A stretch of 64,000 nucleotides of DNA from a virus: positions 186,001 to 250,000 of the IMG/VR virus record IMGVR_UViG_3300042367_000228; one strand, 5' to 3'. Each line of letters starts with the position of its first letter. Position 1 is the stretch's first letter. Below, one piece after another: positions 18,650-28,493 of this stretch. The position numbers and the translations under genes were made by a program. The notes beneath the pieces are model-generated. The model was not told the origin of the DNA, ran no database searches, and worked only from the letters and a program-made list of their open reading frames with translations.

Positions 18650-21600
18650 TGAGTAGTTTTATTGGAACAGGTCCAAATCAAGTACCATCTAATAGTGATC
18701 TTGGCCGATTAGCGTATTTAGATTATACAGGATTGCAAGATGTAGGTACATATATACCTACAATTGCATCAGCAACTAGTATTTCACCGTTAACTGAAAT
18801 TGTATTTGTTTCTGGTACTACTACTATTACCACAATTGTTCCCCCTCCATTATTTGTAAATGGTGGCCGTATTACATTAATACCAACTGCAAAATTTAGT
18901 ATTGCAGCGACCGATAACGTTGCTATTGCAATATCTGCAGAGGTATCAAAACCTATTATACTAACGTATGTTGCATCACAAAGCAAATGGTATCCAAGTT
19001 ATGGAAACACTGTTAATCGTGTTACAGTTACAGCTCCTGCTACTGGATCAACATTAACTATTGCAGATAATAAAACACTAACAGTTAATAATACATTAAC
19101 ATTTTCAGGAACTGATAGTAAAACATTAACTGTAAATAAAAATGTTACACTAGACGGTGTAGATGGTAAAACATTAACTTTAAATGCTGGTATAACGGTT
19201 AACACTACTTCTAGTAATGCAGTAATAGTTGACTTTGTTACAGGTGGAACAGTAGTGTTTGCAACGGCAGGGATAAATCAGTTTGCTGCTTCGTCAACAA
19301 CGTCAGCCCAGTTAGCAGGTGTTATGTCAGATAAAACTGGAACTGGCTCATTAGTATTTGGAACTAGTCCAGCATTTACTACGTCAATAACTACTGCATC
19401 TACTAGTTTTGATTTGTTTAATACTGGTGCTACTACGTTAAACATAGGCGGTGCTGCTACTACTTTAAAATTGGGAGCAAGTTCTGGCAGTACTTATATC
19501 GGTAATTCAATGTTAGTCGGTGCTTCAACTGGCACAATAACTGGTAAATTACACTTAGTAACTCCTGCTCTTACTGGTGCTGTTGGTGATCGACAAACTA
19601 TAGCAAGATTCCAAACTACTCAAAGCGGGAACACTTCATTGTTAGATATCTCAAGTTTTAGAGATTCTACTAGTGTAATTGGAACAAACGGTACTGTAGC
19701 TGTAGGTGATTGGGTTACTGCTGGCACTCGAATTCAACAACAAATTGATAGTACCTGGATGGCGTGGCAGCAATTTAATGGAACACTTAATCCACAAGGA
19801 ATTGCGTGGGGCACTGGAAATAGCACAGTATCACCTCAAGCTGTTACAGAGAAAATGCGATTAGATAATAACGGTACTTTAGGACTTGGTACTGGTAGTT
19901 CAACACTTGCAACTAGTGTAACACATTTGCAATTGCCAACCGGTGCAGTTATTACTGCGTCAACTGGGAACCAGTTGACGATAGGTTCAAACGCAGTATG
20001 GAATTCCGCATGGAAATATGCAACTACATCAGCTGCTGCATATTATCAAGTGTATAACGGCGGCCATTCTTGGACTACTGCAGCATCTGGAACTGCAGGT
20101 TCAAATATAACGTTCAACGAAATAATGAAACTTGATTCTAGCGGAAATTGTTACCATATTGGGTCAGCTTTAGAACTTCGCCAAATTAATAATAGTCTAA
20201 GAATACGGGCAGTAAATTCAAGTTCAGAAACAACTAGATATCCAGGTCTAGAAGCATTTAACTATTCAGGTAATTTAGCAGCAACTGCCGATAATGGCGG
20301 GTTTCCAGTATTAGAATTGTACAGAAGTAGAGGTACTGAGGCAGCAAAACTTCCAGTAGCAATTAACGATACATTAGGAAGTATGACCGGATGGGGTTGG
20401 GATACATCAGTGTTTAACGATGTATGTCGAATAAATTTCTTAGCAGACAATACATTCAGTGCAGCTGATGCACGTGGTAGAATTGAATTCCAAACACAGA
20501 CCGGTACTACACTATCTACTAAAATGATTATCGATTCTAGTGGTAATGTTGGTATCGGAACCACCGGGTCTTTATCTCCTAAATTTCAAGTTGTAGGTTC
20601 GTCAACTTTCTCTAGTCAACCAAATGTTGCAGCAGTTTTCGGATCAGCAGTTACATCTGATTTGCTTTTAGGTTCAATTAATGGTAATGCTCCGTTTATT
20701 GCATCACAAGGTGCATATCCGTTATTGATGTATACTAATGCAACAGAACGAGTACGTATTGATTCTACCGGTAATGTTGGTATTGGAACAACTACACCAG
20801 GTTATAAACTTGATGTTGTTACAACTGGGGTTAGATTTCAAAGCGGTACTGCTGAAACTAATATTATATTAGGACCTCAAACTAATCAAGGATATGTGTA
20901 TGGTAATAGCACACAAATTGGATTTTATAGCGCAACTACTAGCGCCAATTTTTCAGTAAGCAAAGATTCTGCTAACCCTGGAATTGGCATAAATTCCGGA
21001 ACAAATGGCGATATAACATTTTCTTCTTCTAATACTACTAGAGCTAGAATAGTTGGAACAAATGGTAATTTTTTAATTGGCACAAATACTGATGGCGGTT
21101 ACAAACTTCAAGTAAACGGTACATTTAATGTTAATAACACAGTAACATTTACCGCAACTACTACTGCAACAAGCACTTCAACTGGCGCACTTCGAGTATC
21201 AGGTGGTGTTGGTATTGCTGAAAATGTATATGCTGGTGGTTCTATATCTGCAGTTGGTACTATTTATTCAGGAAGTAGTGCTACGATTAGTACGGATTTA
21301 AGTGTTGGAGGCAGATCATTATTGGCAGTAACGCCAAAATATATTAATTCATTTACAATTGGAGCAAACGACACCACTTGGTGGCGAATTGCGTCAATGG
21401 ATGGAAATAACCAACCTAGGTATTCGAGGTTTATATTATCTACTACTAACCATTTAAATATGGAATTTATTTTCTCTAACGGTGCAGGTGGTGATAATGG
21501 CCATGTTGAAGTTAGAGTCCGAGGGCATTATTCATATTGGTCATCATATCCATGGTATGTTAGATACAATCCAACAGGAACTAATTTACCATCGTATGTA

Positions 21601-22674
21601 GAGATAAAAATGCCATCTAGCAATGTTGAAAATACATTTAGCATGTATGAATTAGAATCATATGCAGACAGTGATATTTATGTAACATATCCAATAGCAA
21701 CAACTAACAGTTCAGCTGCTGCATTAAATGGAACTAATTTACAATTCTTTAATAGTACTTCAATTTTACGTAGAGATGGATATCTAGGAGCTAGTGTTAC
21801 TAGAGAAATTTCTGTACCAGCTGCAGGAACTAGTGGTAATTTATTAACTAGTAATGGGTCAACATGGGTTAGTTCAGTAGCTCCAAAATCCGGTTTAGGA
21901 TCTACACCAATTAAAACATCAGTATCACCTGCTTATACTGCATCAGCATACGATTTAGTTAGATGCGACACTACAACTGCTGCATTTTCAATTACATTTC
22001 CAGCTTCCCCTACTGATGGTGATTTAATTGGGGTTGTTGATGTTGGTGGAACATTTGCTACAAAGAATTTAACAATTAATCGAGGAGGAACAACTACGAT
22101 TGAGGGCGATACTTCGGTTATATTAGATATTAGCAATGCGTATGTTGAATTTGTATATAACTCAACAGGCACTAATTGGAAATTATTAGAAACACCAGTT
22201 AACGTAGCAGGAGCAGTATCCACATCAGTTACGTTATCGAGTTTAACTAAAGGCACTGGATCAGTATTAACTAATGCAATAGCTGGAACAGATTATGTTG
22301 CACCTAATGTTGCAACGTTATTTACAAAACCACAACGTGCATCTTTATCAACTGAAACTGCACCTAGTTCCGGTACAGTTACATGGGATTTAACATCAGA
22401 TCAAGTTTTTAGGATTAACTTAAATTCTAATATTACTACATTTTCTGTAACTGGTACATTAAGTTCATTGATAGGGTATCAGTATCAAGTTATTGTTAGA
22501 TACAATGGAGGAACATCGATAGCGTGGAACAATAATATGAAATGGCCAAGTGGAGCTTCACCGATGCTAACTGGAATTTCTAATAAAGTTGATGTGTTAA
22601 CATTTATCGTAACTTCGATAGACGGTACTAACTATTATCTAGTTAATACCGGTATTAATCAGAATGTGGGGTAA
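18649..22674 (+). CDS. Tail-fibre protein with chaperone-style beta repeats
   Basis: 1,341 residues. It contains several RIDSSGNVGIGT-type motifs (about residues 625 and 700), each followed by PKFQV or GYKLDV, the stalk repeats common in long tail fibres. Near residue 130, TLTIADNKTLTVNNTLTFSG repeats as SKTLTVNKNVTLDG. The segment after residue ~890 (WWRIASMDGN, HVEVRVRGHYSYWSSYPWYV) looks like a globular receptor-binding insert. The C-terminal ~80 residues (SGTVTWDLTSDQVFRINLNS) form a separate domain. SD AAGGAG precedes the ATG. Receptor binding is inferred. Confidence 0.72.
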   Translation: MSSFIGTGPNQVPSNSDLGRLAYLDYTGLQDVGTYIPTIASATSISPLTEIVFVSGTTTITTIVPPPLFVNGGRITLIPTAKFSIAATDNVAIAISAEVSKPIILTYVASQSKWYPSYGNTVNRVTVTAPATGSTLTIADNKTLTVNNTLTFSGTDSKTLTVNKNVTLDGVDGKTLTLNAGITVNTTSSNAVIVDFVTGGTVVFATAGINQFAASSTTSAQLAGVMSDKTGTGSLVFGTSPAFTTSITTASTSFDLFNTGATTLNIGGAATTLKLGASSGSTYIGNSMLVGASTGTITGKLHLVTPALTGAVGDRQTIARFQTTQSGNTSLLDISSFRDSTSVIGTNGTVAVGDWVTAGTRIQQQIDSTWMAWQQFNGTLNPQGIAWGTGNSTVSPQAVTEKMRLDNNGTLGLGTGSSTLATSVTHLQLPTGAVITASTGNQLTIGSNAVWNSAWKYATTSAAAYYQVYNGGHSWTTAASGTAGSNITFNEIMKLDSSGNCYHIGSALELRQINNSLRIRAVNSSSETTRYPGLEAFNYSGNLAATADNGGFPVLELYRSRGTEAAKLPVAINDTLGSMTGWGWDTSVFNDVCRINFLADNTFSAADARGRIEFQTQTGTTLSTKMIIDSSGNVGIGTTGSLSPKFQVVGSSTFSSQPNVAAVFGSAVTSDLLLGSINGNAPFIASQGAYPLLMYTNATERVRIDSTGNVGIGTTTPGYKLDVVTTGVRFQSGTAETNIILGPQTNQGYVYGNSTQIGFYSATTSANFSVSKDSANPGIGINSGTNGDITFSSSNTTRARIVGTNGNFLIGTNTDGGYKLQVNGTFNVNNTVTFTATTTATSTSTGALRVSGGVGIAENVYAGGSISAVGTIYSGSSATISTDLSVGGRSLLAVTPKYINSFTIGANDTTWWRIASMDGNNQPRYSRFILSTTNHLNMEFIFSNGAGGDNGHVEVRVRGHYSYWSSYPWYVRYNPTGTNLPSYVEIKMPSSNVENTFSMYELESYADSDIYVTYPIATTNSSAAALNGTNLQFFNSTSILRRDGYLGASVTREISVPAAGTSGNLLTSNGSTWVSSVAPKSGLGSTPIKTSVSPAYTASAYDLVRCDTTTAAFSITFPASPTDGDLIGVVDVGGTFATKNLTINRGGTTTIEGDTSVILDISNAYVEFVYNSTGTNWKLLETPVNVAGAVSTSVTLSSLTKGTGSVLTNAIAGTDYVAPNVATLFTKPQRASLSTETAPSSGTVTWDLTSDQVFRINLNSNITTFSVTGTLSSLIGYQYQVIVRYNGGTSIAWNNNMKWPSGASPMLTGISNKVDVLTFIVTSIDGTNYYLVNTGINQNVG

Positions 22675-22680
22675 TTGGAT

Positions 22681-25635
22681 ATGTTTACATTAATAGCAAA
22701 CGGTAAATTAAATGCTCCTTACGTAGACGATGTATTTTCAACTTATTTATATACTGGTACTGGTGCTGCAAACACTATTAATAACGGAATTAATTTATTA
22801 ACATACTCGGAATCTATTCAATTTAATACACCAACGACAATGAACAATTCTACTTCGGCTGTAACACTAAATTCAGTAGCATATAGTGCGAGCCTAAATA
22901 TATTTGTTGCTGTTGGATATAATGGTGCAAATTATCCAGTGTTTGCAACATCAACCGATGGGTCTACTTGGACTACTCCGGCATTAATGAATGGTTCTAC
23001 TACAATTGCATATTTAAGAGCTGTATCATTTACTTATGGTATATTTATTGCTGTTGGTTTTAACAACAGCACTATGCCAGTATATGCAACGTCAGCTAAC
23101 GGAACTTCGTGGACAACTCCGGCTTCTTGGGGAACCATAGCTGACAACGGAGCTGCTAGAGCAATTGCAGTAAATAGCTCTGGTAAGATGGTTGTAGTTG
23201 GGTCTAATTCTATGGGAGAACCTGTATTTTCAACATCTGTTAACGGAACTTCGTGGACAACAATGGCACGAATGAACGGTTCTACTACGGCAGCAACTAT
23301 GAGGTCAGTAGCTGTTAATAGTGCTGGTAAATTTGTTGCTGTTGGGTATGATAATTCAAGTTATCCAGTTTTTGCAACATCAACCGATGGGTCTACTTGG
23401 ACTACACCAGCAACAATAAATGGTACAACTACAGTTACATACATGTTTTCAGTAACATACAGTTCAGTGTTAAATAAATTTGTCGCAGTTGGAAGAAATT
23501 CAACAATGCAACCAATGTTTGCAACATCAACTGATGGGTCTACTTGGACTACGCCGGCAGTGATGAATAATTATAGTTTATCTGCATCTATGATGTCGGT
23601 AATAGTTAATAGTGCTGGTAAATTTGTTGCTGTTGGGTTTAATAATTCAACTTATCCAGTTTTTGCAACATCAACCGATGGTTCTACGTGGACAACGCCA
23701 ACTGTGTTTTCTTCTTCTACATTAGCTGTAAGTTCTGCTGTATTAAAAACTGGATATAATGATATTGTTGTTGTAGGAGTTACTACTCAATCATATCCTG
23801 CAGTAACAATCGGAACTTACCCTTCACTTGGTACGTATTCTGGAGGATTAGTTTGGATTAAAGATAGATCACGTGCAACAGCTGGTCATGTATTATATGA
23901 TACTATAAAAGGTGGTGGTTATTTTTTAACACCATCTGGAAGTCCTAATGGGTCAATCGCAAGTACTGCGGCATATAGTTATGGTGCAGGTAGTACAGAT
24001 ATTAGCTTTACGTCATCCGGTTTTAAACTTGGTACTGATACAGCATGGGCAGTTAATAACTATTACACTAGTGATCAATATGTCTCATGGACATTTCGCA
24101 AAGCCGCAAAGTTTTTTGATATAGTAACTTATACAGGGGATGGAACAATAAGCAAATTACTCAACCATTCACTTACAGTTGCTCCAGGAATGGTTATTAT
24201 AAAAAATATAAGTACAACTTCAAATTGGGGCGTATGGCATGCTCAAGGTCGAGGTGCAGGGTTGGATGGAGCGTTAGCATTAAATTTAATAGATGCTGCA
24301 ATCATACCATCGTTTAGCGTATCTGAAACTACATTTAGAGTGTACCAAGGTACATCTAATTTTAAAATGGACGCTAACATTTCTGGGAATACTTACGTCG
24401 CCTACTTATTCGCTCACGACACGTCAGCTAATGGGGTCATTCAGTGTGGGTCGTTTACTACGGGGGTGGCAGGAACTACAACTTCAGTGAATTTAGGATG
24501 GGAACCACAATACGTTCTAATAAAAGGCGTCGGCGCGTCAAATTGGTTAATTATTGACGCGATGCGAGGATGGTCAAACTCTTTAAATGCAGACCAAATG
24601 ATTCAAGCCAATAGTAGCGGTGCAGAAAATGTAGGGAATGAATACGGTAATCCGACTGCTGTTGGTTTTGATTTGCCAGTTTCATCTTTTGGTGCTGCTA
24701 CGACATGGATCTACATGGCAATCCGTCGCCCAAACAAGCCGCCTACAACGGGGACGCAGGTGTTTAACGCAGTGTCATGTTCATCATCCGCTCAAGTTGT
24801 ATTAAGCGGGTTTCCGATTGACACGGCTTTTTGGAAGGCAACTAATATTAGCGAACTATTTGCTTTTATGGATAGGTTAAGAGGGAGTAATGTGACACTT
24901 GCGTCAAATTCAAGTCAAAGTGAAGCAGATTTAGCTTATTTCACACCGGCAGGATATTATGGGTTTGACCAAAGCAATGGGTTTAGACGAGGACTTGGTT
25001 CTGGGAGTTACATCAATTATTTCTTCAAACGCGCCCCCGGATTCTTTGATGTGGTTTGTTATACAGCGACTGCAACTACTGTAAAATCTCATTCACTTGG
25101 AGTTCCTCCTGAATTCGTACTAGTTAAAAATAGATCACAAATCTCAAATTGGTCTGTTGCTCATTTTGGTTCTGATAAAGCATTATATTTAGAAAGTAAT
25201 ATAGCATCTTACGGTTTAGCATCAGCTACTGGAATATCTACACCAACTGCATCATCTATAACCTTAGCATATAGTGCAGTCAATAATGTTGGGGATAATT
25301 ACGTCGCCTACCTATTCGCCACACTCGCTGGTATCAGCAAAGTGGGTTCTTATACGGGTAATGGAACAAGTCAGAATATTAATTGTGGATTTGCAGCAGG
25401 CTCAAGATTTGTCCTAATAAAACGTACAGATTCTACTGGTGACTGGTATGTTTGGGACACAGCTCGTGGCATTGTAACAGCAAACGATCCACATCTTTCA
25501 TTAAATACTACCACAGCCGAAGTAACTACAGACGATTCAATTGATCCATATTCTGCAGGATTCACAGTAAACCAAGTAGCAGCAACCAATATTAACGTCA
25601 CATCAGCAACATATATCTATCTAGCAATATCATAA
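22681..25635 (+). CDS. Receptor-binding fibre protein with BNR-like and DUF7483-like repeats; mosaic
   Basis: 984 residues from the ATG at 22681; a TTG two codons earlier is the alternative. Residues ~50-360 hold about seven copies of a ~45-residue unit (ATSTDGSTWTTPAxMNG ... KFVAVGYNNS), like Asp-box/BNR propeller blades. The second half has repeats of VLIKN-x-x-x-x-SNWxVxD and YVAYLFA (residues ~505, 620, 835, 920), which resemble DUF7483 of phage tails. Base use changes abruptly at ~24.4-24.8 kb and at ~25.03 kb, where G/C-ending codons dominate. This suggests recombination of receptor-binding cassettes. Confidence 0.72.
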   Translation: MFTLIANGKLNAPYVDDVFSTYLYTGTGAANTINNGINLLTYSESIQFNTPTTMNNSTSAVTLNSVAYSASLNIFVAVGYNGANYPVFATSTDGSTWTTPALMNGSTTIAYLRAVSFTYGIFIAVGFNNSTMPVYATSANGTSWTTPASWGTIADNGAARAIAVNSSGKMVVVGSNSMGEPVFSTSVNGTSWTTMARMNGSTTAATMRSVAVNSAGKFVAVGYDNSSYPVFATSTDGSTWTTPATINGTTTVTYMFSVTYSSVLNKFVAVGRNSTMQPMFATSTDGSTWTTPAVMNNYSLSASMMSVIVNSAGKFVAVGFNNSTYPVFATSTDGSTWTTPTVFSSSTLAVSSAVLKTGYNDIVVVGVTTQSYPAVTIGTYPSLGTYSGGLVWIKDRSRATAGHVLYDTIKGGGYFLTPSGSPNGSIASTAAYSYGAGSTDISFTSSGFKLGTDTAWAVNNYYTSDQYVSWTFRKAAKFFDIVTYTGDGTISKLLNHSLTVAPGMVIIKNISTTSNWGVWHAQGRGAGLDGALALNLIDAAIIPSFSVSETTFRVYQGTSNFKMDANISGNTYVAYLFAHDTSANGVIQCGSFTTGVAGTTTSVNLGWEPQYVLIKGVGASNWLIIDAMRGWSNSLNADQMIQANSSGAENVGNEYGNPTAVGFDLPVSSFGAATTWIYMAIRRPNKPPTTGTQVFNAVSCSSSAQVVLSGFPIDTAFWKATNISELFAFMDRLRGSNVTLASNSSQSEADLAYFTPAGYYGFDQSNGFRRGLGSGSYINYFFKRAPGFFDVVCYTATATTVKSHSLGVPPEFVLVKNRSQISNWSVAHFGSDKALYLESNIASYGLASATGISTPTASSITLAYSAVNNVGDNYVAYLFATLAGISKVGSYTGNGTSQNINCGFAAGSRFVLIKRTDSTGDWYVWDTARGIVTANDPHLSLNTTTAEVTTDDSIDPYSAGFTVNQVAATNINVTSATYIYLAIS

Positions 25636-25645
25636 AGGAAATAAA

Positions 25646-26128
25646 ATGGAAATTATATTCACAAAAACACAACAAGTAGTTTCTGAACAAGAATTTAGAA
25701 ACATGTATCCAAATACAAGTTTTCCATCGGTGTTAACAGCTGATGTATTAGCTGATTACGAAGCAGAGTCAGTTTTTGAAGGAAAACAAGTTAATCCATT
25801 ACCGCCATATGAATATTCATTTCGTAACGGAGTTGAAAAAATTAATGGTAAGTATTTTACTAAGTACAGTATAGGACCAATTTTTATAGATACTGATGAT
25901 AAAACTGCAGACGATCAACAAGCAGAATACAAAGCAACAATAGATGCGCAATTAGCATCTGGCATTAGAAATACTAGAAATCAATTATTAAAAGATAGTG
26001 ATTGGACTCAGATTTCGGATGCAACGGTTGATAAAGATGCATGGTTAGCATATAGATGTCAGTTAAGAGATATCACATTACAAAAAGGGTTCCCATTAAC
26101 TGTAAAGTGGCCAGCTGAACCAGTTTAA
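25646..26128 (+). CDS. Tail-fibre assembly chaperone-like protein
   Basis: 160 residues. The C-terminal block (RNTRNQLLKDSDWTQISDAT, then WLAYRCQLRDITLQKGFP and VKWPAEP) is the classical signature of phage tail-fibre assembly chaperones (RxxLLxxSDWTxxPDxxxxxxxWxxYRQxLRDI). These bind the newly made fibre C-terminus. It lies immediately downstream of the fibre genes, with AAGGAA before the ATG. Confidence 0.75.
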   Translation: MEIIFTKTQQVVSEQEFRNMYPNTSFPSVLTADVLADYEAESVFEGKQVNPLPPYEYSFRNGVEKINGKYFTKYSIGPIFIDTDDKTADDQQAEYKATIDAQLASGIRNTRNQLLKDSDWTQISDATVDKDAWLAYRCQLRDITLQKGFPLTVKWPAEPV

Positions 26129-26156
26129 GTATAACAAAAATTTATAAGGAATAATA

Positions 26157-26753
26157 ATGGCAAAATCACTTTCAACACTTTTAGGTGCAACACCGGCTTC
26201 GTCGATATTAGTATCGTCACTTGCTGCTACTGGGACAAGAGATGCTACAACATACTTAGCAGGCGACGGTACATGGAAATCTTTATCGTTTGCTAATATT
26301 GCTGTAACAGGTACAAGAGATGCTACAACATACTTAGCAGGTGATGGTACTTTAAAATCGACTAAAGAAACATCTTATACAGTTAATGGAACCGGATCCG
26401 GAGCAATTTCTTTTAACGTAGATTTATCAGCAATAAATAATAGTACTACAATTATTATTAATTTAGCATCCGGCGTTACTGGAGCTACTATTACATTTAC
26501 TAATTTAACAACCCAAGCAACAAGTGGAACAGTGTTTTCATTTTCGGTAATTTTATCTCATGTAACTGCATTAACAACTACTGCATCGGTTGTATTTAAA
26601 CATGGTGCAGCAGTACTACCAAAATGGACTGGAAATATTGTTCCGCCTAGTACAGTTACTGCAAATGCAATCGACATATGGACATTTTTTACTTATGATG
26701 CAGGGACGTCATTAGTAGGTAGTTTATCAATGGCTGATGTTAGAAATGCATAA
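26157..26753 (+). CDS. Small fibre-like structural protein
   Basis: 198 residues. The N-terminus has a perfect duplication: TGTRDATTYLAGDGTWKS then TGTRDATTYLAGDGTLKS, a motif common in phage fibre stalks. The rest is a beta-rich domain (VNGTGSGAISFNVDLSAINN). AAGGAA lies before the ATG. Probably a distal fibre or accessory protein. Confidence 0.6.
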   Translation: MAKSLSTLLGATPASSILVSSLAATGTRDATTYLAGDGTWKSLSFANIAVTGTRDATTYLAGDGTLKSTKETSYTVNGTGSGAISFNVDLSAINNSTTIIINLASGVTGATITFTNLTTQATSGTVFSFSVILSHVTALTTTASVVFKHGAAVLPKWTGNIVPPSTVTANAIDIWTFFTYDAGTSLVGSLSMADVRNA

Positions 26754-26762
26754 GGACATATA

Positions 26763-27563
26763 ATGTTTAAGAATTTTATTAAAAATTTATTTAAAGAACC
26801 GACAAATGTTGCTGATATTAGTCCGGTTACATTTAATTCTCCCGGAACATATAATCCTAGGTATGGAAAAGCAAAAGTAAAGTTTGTTGGTAGAGGCGGT
26901 TCTGGAAGTTACTCTCCAGGCTACCTAACTGGTTATTATAATACTTCTACTCAAAATGTAAATCAAACTACAAATTATATATCAGATGTTACATTCGTTG
27001 GCCACGCTAGTATAATTGCATATACTGCAAATGGTGTAGTTGCATATACAGACAGTGTTAATTCAAATCCAGGATCGATTGGAGCTCAAGCTGCTACTGG
27101 CGCCACAACAAATTCCGGTAACTGGGGACTGTATTATAGTTGGCCAAATGCTACTCCTGCAGCAGCTATAAATACAAGTAGTGTATGGACAATAACGTAT
27201 ACTAATAATGGTAATTCATCAATTGTATTCACACCCGGTTATTCAAATTCAAACTTTCCTAATGGTGGAAGGCTTGATCAAACTATTTCTGTTAATGTTG
27301 CATCTGCAGTACCACCTATTTCGATAGTACTAGGTGGAAATCCGGGAAATTGGAACCCATCTACTTTTGTACCAACTGGGTATCAACCAGAATCGGCATA
27401 TACCGGGGCGGCTTACACGTTTGACGGTATATCTGTTCCCGGTGGGTACGGTGGACAAGCTACTGATATTTCTATGGTTTCATTACCATATCGCGATTTA
27501 TGGTTGTCAACAACCGTAACTATCCCTAGTGGCGGTTATGCCACTATAAATTTTTCATTATAA
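26763..27563 (+). CDS. Glycine-rich fibre-tip-like protein
   Basis: 266 residues. The N-terminus MFKNFIKNLFKEPTNV precedes a beta domain opening FNSPGTYNPRYGKAKVKFVG. Gly/Ser/Asn/Tyr-rich stretches (GRGGSGSYSPGYLTGYY, VPGGYGGQATDISM) recall the glycine-rich host-range segments of gp38-type adhesins. Assignment as a tip protein is inference from composition and position. Confidence 0.5.
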   Translation: MFKNFIKNLFKEPTNVADISPVTFNSPGTYNPRYGKAKVKFVGRGGSGSYSPGYLTGYYNTSTQNVNQTTNYISDVTFVGHASIIAYTANGVVAYTDSVNSNPGSIGAQAATGATTNSGNWGLYYSWPNATPAAAINTSSVWTITYTNNGNSSIVFTPGYSNSNFPNGGRLDQTISVNVASAVPPISIVLGGNPGNWNPSTFVPTGYQPESAYTGAAYTFDGISVPGGYGGQATDISMVSLPYRDLWLSTTVTIPSGGYATINFSL

Positions 27564-27572
27564 GGAGCTTTT

Positions 27573-27776
27573 ATGATAAAATATATTTTGTTTAATGAAG
27601 ATAATACAGAAGTTATTAATACAATTTTGTGTGACTACGAGTTAGATAACGCTACATTTGATGTAACTAGATTAGTTAAACTTCAATCAACCGAGCACTG
27701 GGATCAAACTACATCTACTATAGAAACGTCTATAAGACTAACAACGGCTGTTGCTACATCTGATACTCCTAGATAA
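27573..27776 (+). CDS. Small protein of unknown function at the end of the fibre operon
   Basis: 67 residues (MIKYILFNEDNTEVINTILC). An SD (AAGGAG) stands 6 bases before the ATG. The first half looks like a small folded domain; the tail is Thr/Ser-rich. No family recognised. Confidence 0.5.
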   Translation: MIKYILFNEDNTEVINTILCDYELDNATFDVTRLVKLQSTEHWDQTTSTIETSIRLTTAVATSDTPR

Positions 27777-27797
27777 TATCCTATGTAAAATAATATT

Positions 27798-27805
27798 AAT
27801 AAATA
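27798..27805 (+). promoter_or_regulatory. Late-promoter-like element (AATAAATA)
   Basis: AATAAATA, one substitution from the T4 late consensus, 74 bases upstream of the oxygenase gene at 27879. It is followed at once by strong hairpins. Confidence 0.4.
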
Positions 27806-27806
27806 T

Positions 27807-27860
27807 AGTACATGTCTATTAGACATGTACTATGCATGTTTAGGTAAGCATGCATTACCT
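27807..27860 (+). repeat. Two adjacent inverted repeats in the intergenic leader
   Basis: First repeat: AGTACATGTC (27807-27816) and GACATGTACT (27822-27831), a perfect 10-bp stem with a 5-base loop. Second: ATGCATG (27832-27838) with CATGCAT (27849-27855), overlapping an alternative pairing of AGGTAA with TTACCT. No U-tract follows, so an operator or mRNA-stability element is as likely as a terminator. Confidence 0.6.
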
Positions 27861-27878
27861 ACATTTTAAGTAAAAATT

Positions 27879-28478
27879 ATGTTTACAATACCAGATATAC
27901 ACTCAGCACTTGAGCCACTAGTTTGTTGGTCAGGTGCATTTACAGATGAAGAAATTGAAGAAATTATTAATATTGGTGATAATTTAGAATTCCAGCAAGC
28001 TAAAGTTGGAAATAACGGATTAGGAGAGGAAGACTTAAAAGTTAGAAATAGTTCAATTTCATGGATTGCTCCTTCTGAACATACACGTTGGCTTTTTAAT
28101 AAGATGGCAGAAATCGTTGCTAGAGTTAATACAGATAAATTTCAATTTGATCTATCCTATATTGATTCGTTTCAATACACCACATATGAAGTAGGTGGCT
28201 ATTACAAATGGCATATTGACGGTGATGCAAAAGATACGTATGGACCACAACATCGAAAATTAGGAATATCAGTAGTTCTATCTGAACCAGAAACCGAGTT
28301 TACAGGCGGCGAGTTCCAGATCATACCATCGGGTAATCCTGAACAAATAAATAGTACAAAAGTTAAAAAAGGAGATATACTAATGTTTCCTGCATTTGTA
28401 CCGCATCAAGTAACTGAAATTTTATCAGGTAAACGTAAAAGTTTAGTATGTTGGGTACTCGGTCCAAAATTTAAATAA
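27879..28478 (+). CDS. 2OG-Fe(II) oxygenase, prolyl-hydroxylase/PiuC-like
   Basis: 199 residues. Double-stranded beta-helix motifs: YEVGGYYKWHIDGD (HxD iron ligands), LGISVVLSEP, FTGGEF, KGDILMFPAFVPHQV (distal His) and the 2OG Arg/Lys near GKRKSLVCWVLGP. Such enzymes hydroxylate proteins, bases or small molecules; the substrate is unknown. They are frequent in marine T4-like phages. A second one is at 43141-43749. Confidence 0.82.
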   Translation: MFTIPDIHSALEPLVCWSGAFTDEEIEEIINIGDNLEFQQAKVGNNGLGEEDLKVRNSSISWIAPSEHTRWLFNKMAEIVARVNTDKFQFDLSYIDSFQYTTYEVGGYYKWHIDGDAKDTYGPQHRKLGISVVLSEPETEFTGGEFQIIPSGNPEQINSTKVKKGDILMFPAFVPHQVTEILSGKRKSLVCWVLGPKFK

Positions 28479-28493
28479 CACTCAGAAGGGTAT

